DNA of 64,000 nucleotides. Origin: Symbiodinium natans (lineage: Eukaryota > Sar > Dinophyceae > Suessiales > Symbiodiniaceae). The DNA is taken from the NCBI GenBank assembly GCA_905221605.1, contig CAJNDS010002092.1, forward strand, positions 138,428 through 202,427. Direction: 5' to 3'. The translations under genes and the position numbers were made by a program. Below, piece after piece: positions 1 through 10,306 of this stretch (position 1 is its first letter; each line of letters starts with the position of its first letter). The notes beneath the pieces are model-generated. The model was not told the origin of the DNA. It did not search any database and was given only the letters and a program-made list of their open reading frames with translations.

Positions 1-105
1 AAAATCCTAAACCCCTACGCCCTGAAACCCCAAACCCTAAACCCCATAAACCCCTAACCCTAAACCCTGAATCCTCATCATCATACCGACAGACCTGCAT
101 TCCAC

Positions 106-139
106 CTGCAGCAGAAGCGATGCCAAGCTTGGCTCGTGG
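106..139 (-). CDS. Predicted short exon, unknown gene
   Basis: Open minus-strand segment between a GTGCAG acceptor and a CAG/GTGGAA donor, reading HEPSLASLLLQ. Not recognised. The surroundings are telomeric repeats. Confidence 0.35.
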
Positions 140-671
140 CTGCACGATTGTGGGCCGAGCCCCCAGGCCAGGTTCAGAGTTCAGAGTTTCAGGGTTTCAG
201 GGGTTTAGGGTTTAGGGTTTAGGGTTTAGGGTTTTAGGTTTTAGGGTTTAGGGTTTAGGGTTTAGGCGGTCGAACTACAATAATGTCCAACCATAACCAT
301 AAACGAGCGAAGATCCAAAATATTCGCCCAAAAACTAACCGCTGTCTAAGTACGAGCTTCTAAGGCATAACCCTAAACCCTAAAACCCTAAACTAAACCC
401 TAAACCCCAGGAGGGCTTTGGGCTTCGTGGGCTTAGGGGCTTCATTCGGGCTGCAGTTTTGGGACTTCATGTGCGCCCAAGACGAGCTGGAGACTCTACC
501 GTGCTCCCTCAGCGCCTGGTTTAGGGTTTTAGGGTTTAGGGTTTAGGGTTTAGGGTTAAGGGTTTAGGGTTTAGGGTTTGGGTTTGGGTTTAGGTTGGGT
601 TTAGGTTTAGGGTTAGGGTTAAGGGGTAAGGGTTAAGGGTTTAAGGTTTAGGGTCTAGGTGTGAGCCCTAC

Positions 672-732
672 TGAGCCCTTCAGGCCCGGTCCCTGAAGGA
701 ACCGCTTTCTCCCCGAGCTGAACGCGACCTCG
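672..732 (-). CDS. Predicted exon, unknown gene
   Basis: Minus-strand segment bounded by CTTAG and a GTAGGG donor, open in the frame RGRVQLGEKAVPSGTGPEGL. No family recognised. Strand was chosen from splice signals; the plus strand is also open here. Confidence 0.45.
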
Positions 733-776
733 CTAAGAGTCCTTAATAGGAATGTTTAGGTTTTAGGGTCTGTTTG

Positions 777-842
777 GGGTTATACTAGTGGGTACTATAA
801 TCCCTATTACGGACAGGTAGCATAAGGGGGAACATCCCAAAA
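777..842. mobile_element. Fragment of TIR element family B
   Basis: The stretch with ATAATCCCTATTACGGACAG and an end in AACATCCCAA matches the right half of the complete inverted-repeat element at 6,541-6,648. Confidence 0.5.
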
Positions 843-1228
843 TCTTTCTGCTGTCTGGATGATACAGTATGACTATCATATAACAAAATAACTATAATAA
901 CTAGAAATATAACTATAACATAACACAATCTAACTATATACAGCGATAATATAACTATACTGGAGTATTTAATATTGGGGGGGGGGAGGGAGAGGGCGGT
1001 TTTAATATTAGGGGTAGGGATGTATATTGAGTGAAACTCGCTTGCTGTGACCTGTACCGTTTTTGCATTTCAGGTGTGGGTTTGGGTTTAGGGGTTTAGG
1101 GTTTAGGGTTTTAGGGTTTGGTTTGGGTTTGGGGTTTAGGGTTTAGGGTTTAGGGTTTAGGGTTTGGTTTAGGGTTAGGCGGGGGCCTTTCTGCAGTTTA
1201 ACCGCCCGCTAACGCGGATATGTCCCTC

Positions 1229-1356
1229 AAGTGTACCCCTAAGGGTCCATGTACCCACATGGCTCATACTTCTCTGAAGCTACTTTATGGGAGCCCTTTA
1301 AAGGCCCGAGTAATAGCTATATAGGTACATGGACCCTTAGGCCTTAGGGTACCACA
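1229..1356. mobile_element. Inverted-repeat element with TAAGGGTCCATGTACC ends
   Basis: CTAAGGGTCCATGTACC near the left end is mirrored by GGTACATGGACCCTTAG at the right, about 110 bp apart. It has no coding capacity and lies beside a predicted exon, so it is probably intronic. It resembles family C. Confidence 0.65.
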
Positions 1357-1385
1357 GCATGAGTAGCAGGCGTAGCTACTCGTAC

Positions 1386-1455
1386 CTCGCCAGGGCAGAT
1401 TCCTCCGTACAACGGAGGACACTCAGTTGCAGAACATCTTCACACTGGTCGCCGG
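1386..1455 (-). CDS. Predicted exon, unknown gene
   Basis: Minus strand, from a GTCAG acceptor to a CGAG/GTACGAG donor. The frame reads GDQCEDVLQLSVLRCTEESA onward with no stop, phase 2 to 2. Not recognised, but composition and splice sites are convincing. Confidence 0.5.
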
Positions 1456-1560
1456 CTGACATAAGCCTTTAAGCCCGAAAGCCCCTAAACCCTAACCCCA
1501 ACCCTAACCCTAAACCCTAAACCCTAAACCCCTAGACCCTGAACCCGGGAGGAAGCCTGA

Positions 1561-1656
1561 TCCTTCTCCGTGCATCGAGAAGAACGCGATGCTCGCTGCA
1601 TCTGCTGTCCAAATCCAAGGAAAACCACAATCCACTCACAGAGCCAGGAAGCATCT
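1561..1656 (-). CDS. Predicted exon, unknown gene
   Basis: Minus-strand open segment after a CTAG acceptor, beginning MLPGSVSGLWFSLDLDS and continuing Arg-rich. The low end is uncertain (possible GA donor). Its first 16 bases are repeated at 1,859-1,874. Confidence 0.4.
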
Positions 1657-1768
1657 CTAGTTCATGGTTGAGATACATTGAATGTTCAAATGTCTATTCC
1701 GTCTTGAGTGTTAAGTACCCATATAAGCAAACTGTTGCCCCACTATGACAAAGATCTTCTATACTCCC

Positions 1769-1874
1769 CCCCTTAGAACCTTAACACAGACAGTACTCTT
1801 AACAATTTCTGGTGTTTTACATAAATGAAAGTATAAAAGAATTTCTAAGGGGGCTATAGAGCCAGGAAGCATCT
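1769..1874. mobile_element. TIR element family F
   Basis: The left end TCTATACTCCCCCCCTTAG is mirrored by CTAAGGGGGCTATAGA. Internal sequence matches the copy at 25,836-25,940, and a third related copy is near 48,420. It is followed by a 16-base repeat (GAGCCAGGAAGCATCT) of the adjacent exon start. Confidence 0.6.
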
Positions 1875-2110
1875 TATGGTGTACTAGGGTTCAGGGTCTA
1901 GGCTTAGGGTTTCTGCCGGTCACGTAAGGTACCCATTTCTTTGGGGTTGGGGGAGAGAGCGGGGGGCATATTATCAGGGTTATAGCATTCATACGTATTT
2001 TTTGGGGAGGGGGGGGGGCCGGGATTATAAGGGGAAGTGCCCATCTGTTGGGGTAGGGGGCGGCGAGAGCGGTGAGGCCGATATGGATGGATTGCAATAG
2101 TACTTAGTAC

Positions 2111-2205
2111 TGAGTATGTATCTTTCAGGCTCTTCTCTGGCTTCCTGGGGGTGCAACCGGCTGCGCATGCCCGCTCCAGGAATCTTTCGCCGACCGGTTC
2201 GAACT
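2111..2205 (-). CDS. Predicted exon, unknown gene
   Basis: Minus strand, CTTCAG acceptor to TCA/GTACTAAG donor, 95 nt, charged frame (FEPVGERFLERACAAG then a Lys-rich stretch). Not recognised. Copies of the DNA around its acceptor lie upstream (see 2,206-2,455). Confidence 0.55.
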
Positions 2206-2455
2206 CTGAAGCTCGCACCGGTCAAAACCTAACCCAGTTTGGCCCATTAAGCTCCCTGGGGTTTAGGGTTTGGTTTAGGGTTTAGGGTTTTAGGGTTTAG
2301 GGGGCGTTTTAAGCACCGGTGAAATCCTAACCCAGGTTGGCCTCTCAAGCTCTTCGGAGGCTTCAGCTGAGGGCTTTAGGATCCTAACCCAGGTTGCTTA
2401 ACTCTCCAGGTTTTAGGTTCAGGCTCGCACCTGTCAAATCGTAACCCAGGTTGGC
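2206..2455. repeat. Reiterated acceptor-proximal sequence
   Basis: A segment reading (minus strand) AACCTGGGTTAGGATTT then ACCGGTGC is present three times, at about 2,213-2,240, 2,311-2,337 and 2,424-2,450. TTTAGGG repeats lie between the copies. Only the lowest copy joins the exon at 2,111-2,205. Confidence 0.7.
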
Positions 2456-2744
2456 CCCTTAAGCTCTTCAGGGTTTAGGGTTTAGGGTTCAGGGAAGAAT
2501 ATATCCCAAATTGGGTTCCTCTTTAACAAGGCAATTAGAGATCCCAAATAGGTACCTCTTTGGCCCAGCAAGGGGGGAAATTAGAGAATCCCCCAAGGCC
2601 TACCCAGTAACCATGCACAACCTCGCCCTTGGGTGGTGAATTTGGGTGCCTCAGAGAGGCGACGTGCATGCCGAGTTTGGCAGAACCATGTTCTCACATA
2701 CGTGTTAGGGTTAGGGTTTAGGGTTTTTCAGGAAAACTCTATAC

Positions 2745-2826
2745 AACCCAAGGGCCCAGCCTTCGGAACCCTTCAAAGGAGGTAAGGGACCATGCTAAGG
2801 GACCCATGAAACTACCCGTAGAGCAA
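2745..2826. mobile_element. Partial element, family C
   Basis: CAACCCAAGGGCC, GAACCCTTCAAAGGAGGTAA and CATGAAACTACCCGTAG match the copies at 24,301-24,440 and 41,576-41,722. The left half is missing. Confidence 0.55.
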
Positions 2827-2847
2827 CCCTAGTTCGTGAACCCCATT

Positions 2848-2950
2848 AGGATGGCCCTTAAAGCCCTCTGAAAACGATTCCTACATGTAATCCTCTGAAA
2901 ACAAAATAGGGGGAAATTGAGAATGTCACGAAGGGTTGACCGAGCCTAAG
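2848..2950. repeat. Dispersed repeat, copy 1 of 2
   Basis: About 100 bp beginning AGGATGGCCCTTAAAGCCCT is similar along its length to 9,412-9,525. No coding capacity and no clear inverted ends. Confidence 0.6.
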
Positions 2951-3216
2951 TATGCTTGCACAAGTTCAGCCTAACTGGCGCTGGCAAACTGTTGGTGAGA
3001 CCTATATTCGGTGAGACACATTATCGCGTTTAAAACTGAAGATCCCTCGATGTTTGGTCCTGAGAACCTCATATTTCAAAGAGCTGCCTTGACTTCACTC
3101 CAAGTCGTGTCGGCACAGGTCGAGGTTTAGGGTTTAAAGGGTTTAGGGTTTAGGGTTGAGGATTTAGGGTTTAGGGTTGCTTTAGGGTTTAGGTTTAGGG
3201 CTTAGGGCTTAGGGTT

Positions 3217-3420
3217 TTGGGTTTAGGGTTACGGTGTAGGTTTAGGGACTCATCCTTCACCTACACCCAGAAGAGCGGGCCAAACGTCGATGGGAAGGGC
3301 CGCTACAGTGGCGCACCCAAGCTGCTCCACCATCCGAACGCGTGGCAATTTTGTACAGCTCTGAACCATGCAATCCTACACAACGGAGTCCAAACGCGGG
3401 GTCGCGCTTCGTAGTTTCCG
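3217..3420. other. Unresolved coding potential
   Basis: GC-rich non-repetitive block, open on both strands. Plus reads KSGPNVDGKGRYSGAPKLL with a possible GT donor. Minus reads LYKIATRSDGGAAWVRHCSG between an AG and a GTGTAG donor. The window's clear exons are all minus, which favours the minus reading, but neither is proven. Confidence 0.3.
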
Positions 3421-3802
3421 CCGCTTGGGGATCGCGTGCAAATGTGCTGGGCCCTTCAGGGCGGTTGGGTCAATTCTGCGTTGGCTTTTGCCCTAGTCTC
3501 ACCCCATGCCTGTAAGCAAAGTGCCTTGTACAATTTCCCCAAGTCCCCGTCAACCCTTAAACCCTAAACCCTAAACCATGAACCCTAAACCCTAAACCCT
3601 GAACCCTAAACCCTAAACCCTAAAATCCGAAACCTTCCTGGCAGGCCAGACGCCTACCAAAGTGGAGATACCAAAGTAGGCGCTTCAAGGGACATGACGT
3701 GATCTGACATATGGGGGTTTAGGGTTTAGGGTTCAGGGTTCAGGGTTTAGGGTTTAGGGTTTCTGACATATAGGGGGGAAGGACCCCAGTAAGGCACCTC
3801 TA

Positions 3803-3912
3803 CTTGGAGGCTCATGGGCAATTATAAGCAGGGTTATAATGACGGCAACTATACCTATAACCCGATTTAGGGTACGTATAACCCTACTTATAACTACCCA
3901 TGAACCTCCAAG
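3803..3912. mobile_element. Introner-like TIR element, family A, full copy
   Basis: Ends CTTGGAGGCTCATGGGCA and TACCCATGAACCTCCAAG are inverted repeats, and a TA dinucleotide flanks both sides (801-802, 913-914). The interior is AT-richer and non-coding. The 3' end supplies an AG, and GCTCATGG at the 5' end could be a GC donor. Confidence 0.8.
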
Positions 3913-5379
3913 TAATTTAACCCTAAACCCTAAACCCCTAAACCCTAAACCCTAAACCCCAAACCCTAAACCCTAAACCCCATATCCACGCAAACCCCAC
4001 GTCCCGCAGTCCTAGGCCCGGACCCTGCGAGAACACGTGGCCCAAACCCCAAAATCCCTGCCTATAGGGTTTAGGGTTAGGGTTTAGGGTTTAGGGTTTA
4101 GGGTTTAGGGTTTAGGGTTATAGAGCAACCCTTACACCCTCAGGAAAGGGAGATGTATCCAATCATTAGGGTAATTCTCCCAGTTTCGAGAACAGAGAGT
4201 GTGTGTGTGTGTTTATATATCTTTATATATGTAGGGCTGCGCTAGGTACACCCCAAAACCCCTGTGTGTGAAGTCCCCAAAGCGGCATCGGAAACTAAAT
4301 GCTTGGGGGTTGATCTAAGCAAAGGTCCCTTTGTTTTGAGATGCTATAGTCTTCCGAATGTTACTCACAGGGTCCCATGTAGGGGTTCCTTTTGCGTCGG
4401 GGATGCTCTATTCGAATTACTCAGGGACCCAAAGTTTAGAGCCTAAACCCTAAACCCTAAACCCCAAACCCCCTAAAACCAACTTTAGAGCAAGCCCCCT
4501 CTGGTCATGCTGTTGGCATTCAGGCAGCGAGAGTTGCCAGTGGTCACAGGACCTGTGTCCGGCCTCAGGGCTCTGGCACTTGAGGCCCCAAACCCTAAAC
4601 CCTAAACCCTAAACCCTAAACCCTAAACCCTAAACCCTAAACCCTAAACCCTAAACCCTAAACCCCCCCCCCCCCCCACCCCCCATGCCCTCTCTGGGCT
4701 CCTGGCCACCCCACCCCGCCTCAGGAGCTGAAAAGCTAGACCCTAAATCCTAAATCCTAAACCCTAAACCCTATGCCCTTGTTGAGAGGAATGGGGGGGG
4801 GAGGGTCGTTGGGTTCAGGGTCTTTGGGTCTTGGGGAAACTGAAGGTTCGTGCGGCCATACGCATAGGGCTTAGGGCCTGGGGTTTAGGGTTTAGGGTTT
4901 AGGGTGGCAGAAAACCCACACCTGAAGCCCTGAAGCCCCCTCAAACCTCCCCACCCTTCCAAAAGTTGCAAAGCAACTCCCTTCACAGGAAATAAGGGGC
5001 GCAACCTAACAATTTTTGGGCCACTAGGGCTTTGGACAACCCCAAGCCCTAAACCCTAAACCCTAAACCCTAAACCCTAAACCCTAAACCCTAAACCCTA
5101 AACCCTAAACCCTAAACCCTAACCCTGGGATCTCCGGCCCGCTGGCGGCAGCCCGAGATCGCCTCCCCCTCGACTAGCAGAGGGAGACCGAGCCCGGGAT
5201 CGTTGCAGCAGGCCTGGGATGGAACTCCGCAAGAGCCCTAAAAACCCCTAATCCTAAACCCTAAACTTATAAACCCTAAACCCTGAACCCTAAGCCCTAA
5301 ACCCTAAACCCTAAACCCTAAACCCTAATCCTAAACCCTAAACCCTAAACCCTAAGCCCTACAGTAAATCCTAGACTCC

Positions 5380-6350
5380 CCGCGTCGTTGAAGAGAACGG
5401 AGTTTGCGAAACTTGGATCTTGAAGAATGAAGCATGGAGTCTGGTAACGGGCCTTGATTTGCAATATCATTAAAGGCCCACGAATGTAATAAAGCTATTG
5501 CACTTATTCTGTAGCTCGTATTATTCATACTGTTGAGTTCTTACTTCAGATAAGGAGATTAGATAAAGGTGAAAAGAAACAGATGGTAACATAAAATAGT
5601 ATTAGAAGATAGGGATCTTGTATTCTCACCTCTACAACATTAGTATTATTGTAGAGACCCCATGTAGAAAGCTCTTAACGTATATGCATCTCATGATGCA
5701 TGGAAGATCATTGTGTTTATGTATTATGAAACATGTATTGCATTCATATTGTGTTTCCAAGACGATTATTGAAAATGTTCATTGCTACCCTTTGTCAACG
5801 AGTTTTGCTCATCTTTCCTCTCTCTTGACGAACAGAATTCAAAAAAAATCATCAAACGAATATAATAAACTAGACCATGGGGCAATGAACTAACTGGGTG
5901 CAAGATCATTCATACAGATTTGTGTTCTATCACCCTTGATAAATTTCAGTTGTTGGCCATTGTCGTTTGTGCTTCGTAATTAGAGGATGTATCCGAAGAT
6001 TAGTCCAATCACAAAACACATAGAATTATGTAATATCCTTATAATACGGGATTCTGTATTTTATTGTCTTATTAATCGGGCCCTTTGGGTTATTTCTTCA
6101 CAGGGTCCGTTAATACTGATTTTTTGTGCGTCCTTTACCGCATGCTGGGCATTGACCTTTTCCTAATGATTCTACTACTAATCAGGGCCTTTATTATATC
6201 CTGTATAAGGCCCATGAATACATCACTACATTGATTCGTGATTTGTCCGTGCTTTTTATTTGCTAAATTCCAAATTATGATGTGTCATTTTCTGTTCTTT
6301 CAGGGCGCGTGAAAAACCTAATTTTCACATTCATAACATTGCCATGAACA
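5380..6350. other. AT-rich block lacking telomeric repeats
   Basis: About 900 bp of clearly lower GC than the surroundings, free of TTTAGGG. It carries related motifs AAGGCCCACGAATG (about 5,475) and AAGGCCCATGAATAC (about 6,207). No conserved protein was found; a 91-codon plus frame at 5,618-5,893 has no recognisable features. It may be an old insertion. Telomeric arrays abut both sides. Confidence 0.5.
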
Positions 6351-6540
6351 AGTGTCCCTAAACCCTAAACCCTAAACCCTAAACCCTAAACCCTAAACCC
6401 TAAACCCTAAACCCTAAACCCTAAACCCTAAAGCAATGCGTGACATTTAGGGCATCTAGGGCCTGAACCTGGACATGGAGGGTTCATGGGGAACGAAAGC
6501 ACTGCGGGGTAGAATCGCAGGGTAGCTATGCCCCAAAACG

Positions 6541-6648
6541 GGTTGGGATGCTCCTCCGTATACTAACAGTCCTGTAAAAGGGCTTATAATTATAGGGTAC
6601 TAGAATCCCTATTAAGGACTGTTCGTATACGGGGGCACATCATCCCAA
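6541..6648. mobile_element. TIR element family B, full copy
   Basis: GTTGGGATG...CGTATACTAACAGTCC on the left is mirrored by GGACTGTTCGTATACG...CATCCCAAC on the right. It is about 108 bp and non-coding. A related fragment lies at 777-842. Confidence 0.75.
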
Positions 6649-7205
6649 CTAACGGGCGTTAACCTCCATGCTGAGGGTGCTTGTGTCGTCTCATTGGCGT
6701 ATACGGGGCTTTGGAAACGCCTAAAGCAGGCTTGCACTACCCCCCCCCCCCATCCCCCCAGGCTAAGCGCCCAAGGAAGCCTACTTATAACTACGCATGA
6801 CGCTCCAGAACTGTAAAACCCAAAACCCTCAACCCTAAACCCCTTCAAGAAATGCTGAAAGGAGAATCTAAATTGGAATGTCCGCGTTGGTAGGGGGCTT
6901 AGCTTTGGGGTTTGAGGCGTGGGTAGGCGGCTTTCTGTTCCAAGTTCGAGTTTAGAGTTTCGGGGCTTACTTAGCCATGAAACCCTCGAACTTTCGTAGC
7001 TCCACAACCGCCTGGCACCAAACCCAACCCTAAGCAGCGTTTCCCCCAACACCCTCGACACCCAAACCCCACCGCATCCCGGACTCTTAACCCCAAACCC
7101 GACACCCTGAGGTTAGGACTCCTGAACTCTAGAAACCCTAAACCCTAAACCCTAGAACCTAAACCCTAAACCCCTACACCCGCAGGTTTCGGACGCCGAG
7201 GCTAC

Positions 7206-7267
7206 CTGAGGAAGCCGCAGTGCCACGCTGACCGGGTCACCTTCGGACATACCCGCCTGGCGTAGGC
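7206..7267 (-). CDS. Predicted exon, unknown gene
   Basis: CTGCCAG acceptor and CAG/GTAGCC donor enclose LRQAGMSEGDPVSVALRLPQ in one open frame. Unrecognised. Opposite-strand reading is also open but lacks such good signals. Confidence 0.5.
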
Positions 7268-7676
7268 CTGGCAGCCAGGACCCTTTGCCTATCTGAGCTT
7301 TATTTAGGGTTTACGGTTTAGGGTTTAGGGTTTAGGGGTTTAGGGGTTAGGGTTTAGGGGTTTAGGGTTTAGGGGTTTAGGGGTTTAGGGGTTTAAAGGT
7401 TTAGGGGTTTAGGGGTTGGCAAGACCGATCCGATGCGTGTCCCGAGGCGGGGGGGGGGGGGGGAGGAGTCGAGTCCATGGAACGTCTGCAATGCAAGAGA
7501 GGCGAATGTCATTTGAACTAATGACAGTTTCAGAAAAGGCAGTGCCGAGGTGGGGTGTGTAATATTAGGTGCATGGGTGAAGCTACCCACTTGTAATCGA
7601 AGCTTCAACCCTAAAGCTTGAAGCTATTAAGCGCTACCCGTGACTTGACAGAGCAATCTTGGTACCTTTTGCATGC

Positions 7677-7696
7677 CTGCCAACTTTGAAATCCTA
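7677..7696 (-). CDS. Short exon directly after introner
   Basis: Begins at the CCTCCAAG end of a family A element and reads VGFQSWQ (first V completed by one base from 7,922) to a CAG/GCATGC donor. Joining to the exon at 7,922-7,973 keeps the frame. Confidence 0.45.
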
Positions 7697-7928
7697 CTTG
7701 GAGGTTCACGGGTAGCTAGAAGCAAGGTTATAAGTTAGAAGTACCCTGAATAGGGATATATGTACAGTTTCCACAACTAGGATGCTCAGTAACCCAGGAT
7801 TAAAAAGGGTACCCTTTTTTGCTTAGGGGTTTGTAAGGGAACCTAACCCCCAAAAAAAGGGAATAAGGGCACTACTGGGCATCCTAGACAACTATCACCC
7901 TAGTGATAACTACCCATGAACCTCCAAG
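7697..7928. mobile_element. Family A introner with a nested second element
   Basis: Family A ends (CTTGGAGGTTCACGGG and CTACCCATGAACCTCCAAG) are separated by 232 bp rather than about 110. The extra DNA, about 7,787-7,890, is another inverted-repeat element (AACCCAGGATTAAAAAGG... to ...GGGCACTACTGGGCATCC) related to 52,612-52,775. On the minus strand it is a 225-bp intron from GTTCATGG to CCAAG. Confidence 0.65.
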
Positions 7929-7973
7929 AACACCACGGAGCGAGTTCGGCCCCGGGCCTTCGCCATCACCGTC
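7922..7973 (-). CDS. Exon ending at introner donor
   Basis: From CCGAG to GGAG/GTTCATGG, reading DGDGEGPGPNSLRGVLG. The last base pair of codons (LG) comes from the element's inverted repeat, as in the exon at 9,846-9,889. Family unknown. Confidence 0.5.
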
Positions 7974-8124
7974 CTCGGATCAGCAGACAGCGTTTAGGGT
8001 TTAGGGTTTAGGGTTAGTCACTGGTAAACTGTAGGTACATAGAGCCCCAGGTAGACATTCCGCACACTCGTGTAGAAAGCCGAAGGCAACAACTCGGACG
8101 ACTGGCTTGGCAACTTGGTCGCGC

Positions 8125-8189
8125 CTGTACTCGGACGGGGATGTTCAACAGGCCCATCAGTATCGACAAGCTCTCCTGCGGCACAAGGA
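8125..8189 (-). CDS. Predicted exon, unknown gene
   Basis: A pyrimidine-rich acceptor TTTCTTTCAG precedes LVPQESLSILMGLLNIPVRV; it ends at a GC donor (CAG/GCGCG). Good coding character. An 81-codon plus-strand frame over the same DNA is judged a shadow. Confidence 0.55.
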
Positions 8190-8425
8190 CTGAAAGAAAA
8201 TATTCTGACGATGATTGCGAGATGTCGACACGGATGCTCTTGAGAGGTCATGGCATCTACAGCAAAAGCTGGCGCCGAGACGGTCAGTCATGCGGCATCG
8301 CCATCTTCGTGTCAGTCTGGATAATAAACCCTACTGCGCTACATCCTATCCACCCCTTTCAACTGGCAAACTGTGTGCCACCCTAAACCCCAAAGCCTTA
8401 AACCAAGACATCACATTGTACCTGC

Positions 8426-8482
8426 CTGGATAACTGCCATGTCTCCCTTCATGGCGTCTAGGTCGGCCTCAGACAAGACGGG
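8426..8482 (-). CDS. Predicted exon, unknown gene
   Basis: 19 codons, PVLSEADLDAMKGDMAVIQ, from a CAAG acceptor to a CAG/GCAGG donor. Helical and charged; not recognised. Confidence 0.5.
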
Positions 8483-8869
8483 CTTGTAGGGTTTAGGGAT
8501 TAAGGCATAGGGTTTCGGATCTAGGGTTTCAGGGCTTCGCACGGAGCAATGTAGAGAAAGGCCACCCGCATGAATGGAGATCAAGGGGAGACATAACTGG
8601 GGTTCTTAGTCGGGAATGAGGGAATGAGGTACCCTATATAATCCCTTAAAGGGTATATATAGAGAGTCACCGAGCCGACAGGATTGAGCCACCCAACAGG
8701 CAAAGCTGTTCAATTGCTGCACCCGAAACTCTGAGCCCCTTTTCGCTGGCTTTCTATCGGACCTTTGCTATCGGACCTCTGCTTGTTCTCCCAAATAAGG
8801 GAGTCGACATGTGCCGTAAAACAATGATGAACCTCGTTTTATACAAGTAAGTCTGACCGCCCCCCTCCT

Positions 8870-9320
8870 CCTATCACTTCCGTCAAGGCACAGCCCCCCC
8901 TCCCCCCTCCTCCCCCCTCCCCCCTCCCCCCGCCCCCCTCCCCCCTCCCCCCCCCCCCCCCCCCCTCCTCCCCCCCCCCCCTCCCCCCGCCCAAATACAA
9001 AAAAAACACACAGAGGGTTTGGCTTGGAGTTTTGGGTTGTTGGGGCGCTTCGGAGTTTGGGAGGCTTGGAGGCTTGGGGCTGAAGGTTTTAGATGATATT
9101 CTATTGTTTTTTTAGGGGTGGGAGGGGGGGGGGTGGGGGGAGGGGACGAGGTCTAGAGGCTTCGGGGTTTCGGGGGCTGTGTGTTGGGATTGGGGCTGAG
9201 GTTTTTTTTCTTTTTTTTTTGGGGGGGGGTCGGCGTTGTAGAGGTTGTAGGGGTTTAGGGGGTTTGGAGGCTTCAGGATTCAGAGGCTTGGGGGGCTTTG
9301 GGGCTTTTTGCTGTTGAGGG
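8870..9320. other. Low-complexity C-rich then G-rich block
   Basis: 8,890-8,990 is nearly pure C/T with C runs over 20. 9,100-9,310 is G/T rich. No coding exon seen. Confidence 0.6.
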
Positions 9321-9411
9321 GTTCAGGCCCCAAAACGGCTCCCAAGGCCCTAACAAGCCCCCAGGCTCACAAAGATCAGGGGCCTGTTTTAGGGGCTTTC
9401 GGATGACTTGC

Positions 9412-9525
9412 TAGGATGGTCCTTAAAGCCCTCTGAAATCTGAAAGATGTTCCTAAATGCAGTCCTCTTAAACCCAAGAAGGGAAGATATACAAATGCCC
9501 CAAGGGCCTACCGAGTTTAAGAGCT
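9412..9525. repeat. Dispersed repeat, copy 2 of 2
   Basis: Begins AGGATGGTCCTTAAAGCCCT and resembles 2,848-2,950 along its length. Confidence 0.6.
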
Positions 9526-9655
9526 CTTGCGGCCCCTCAGGTGCAGTGAGCCCTAAACCCTAAACCCTAAACCCTAAACCCTAAACCCTAAACCCTAAAC
9601 CCTAAACCCTAAACCCTGAACCCTGAACCCTGAACCCTAGACCCTAAACGGACAC

Positions 9656-9739
9656 CCTGCTGCCGCTCAGTCGCCCGAAGGTTGGCTATCCGCTTGGTGG
9701 TGGATGCCTCATCCTCTCCAGGAACAGCGACATGAACTA
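9656..9739 (-). CDS. Exon downstream of introner, unknown gene
   Basis: Starts at the element end CCTCCAAG and ends at CAGG/GTGTCC. It reads VVHVAVPGEDEAST then a basic stretch ending ATERQQ. Together with 9,846-9,889 it gives one open frame across the family A element. Confidence 0.6.
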
Positions 9740-9852
9740 CTTGGAGGTTCGTGGCTACTTCTAAGTAGGGTTACAAGTATATGGTAACCATACGTGTAAC
9801 ACTACTTAGGATACTGAGAACCTTCCTTATACCTTTTGCATGAACCTCCAAG
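9740..9852. mobile_element. Family A introner splitting a coding frame
   Basis: TIRs CTTGGAGGTTCGTGG and TGCATGAACCTCCAAG with TA on both flanks (738-739, 853-854). On the minus strand the inferred intron is 9,740-9,845, donor GGAG/GTTCATGC, acceptor CCAAG. Splicing leaves CTTGGAG plus one TA copy, a 9-nt in-frame addition (Leu-Gly-Val). Confidence 0.75.
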
Positions 9853-9889
9853 TACACTACCTGCCCAAAGCGCGGCACCCCCGTGATCT
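9846..9889 (-). CDS. Exon upstream of introner, unknown gene
   Basis: Reads DHGGAALWAGSVLG from a GTGAG acceptor into the element donor. Phase 1 joins exactly to 9,656-9,739. The upstream limit is less certain because an in-frame stop lies just before it. Confidence 0.5.
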
Positions 9890-10276
9890 CTCACAGGGGG
9901 GCCGAACAATCAAGACTCACCCTTCTGCGAAGGGCTTGGATTGGAGACTCACGTCGAGCGTTGGAAGTAGGGGAGTACCACCGAACCCTAAACCCTAAAC
10001 CCTAAACCCTAAACCCTTAACCCTTAACCCTTAAACCCTAAACCCTAAGGCAGAAGCAACCAGTTGCAGCCTTAGTGCTGGTGAACCTTGTGAGCGAGGC
10101 CACCCGTCTAGAATCCATTTTCTACTTGCTTCGTGCGCGTTGAAATCCCTGCACAAACCCTAAACCCGACCTACCATCCCTGTGCCCCCTAAACCCTAAA
10201 CCCTAACCCTAAACCCTGAACCCTGAACCCTGAACCCTGAACCCTGAACCCTGAACCCTAAACCCTAAACCCCCAC

Positions 10277-10306
10277 CTGGGCAAGAGCACTGGTCTCTTC
10301 TATCGC
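10277..10306 (-). CDS. Microexon copy 3 (transcript order) of a triplicated exon
   Basis: 30 nt, AIEETSALAQ, acceptor CTGCCAG, donor CAG/GTGGGG. Differs from the other two copies by a Pro to Ala change. Confidence 0.55.

Noticed and set aside
1-240. True chromosome end
   Set aside because: Telomeric units here are short, degenerate and in both orientations, as throughout the window; exon-like sequence lies within the first 140 bases.
3217-3414. 65-codon plus-strand protein
   Set aside because: Starts inside telomeric repeat sequence and an equally good minus exon exists; left unresolved.
8141-8386. 81-codon plus frame with an acidic start
   Set aside because: The opposite strand has a strong TTTCTTTCAG acceptor and a more protein-like exon (LVPQESLSILMG...).
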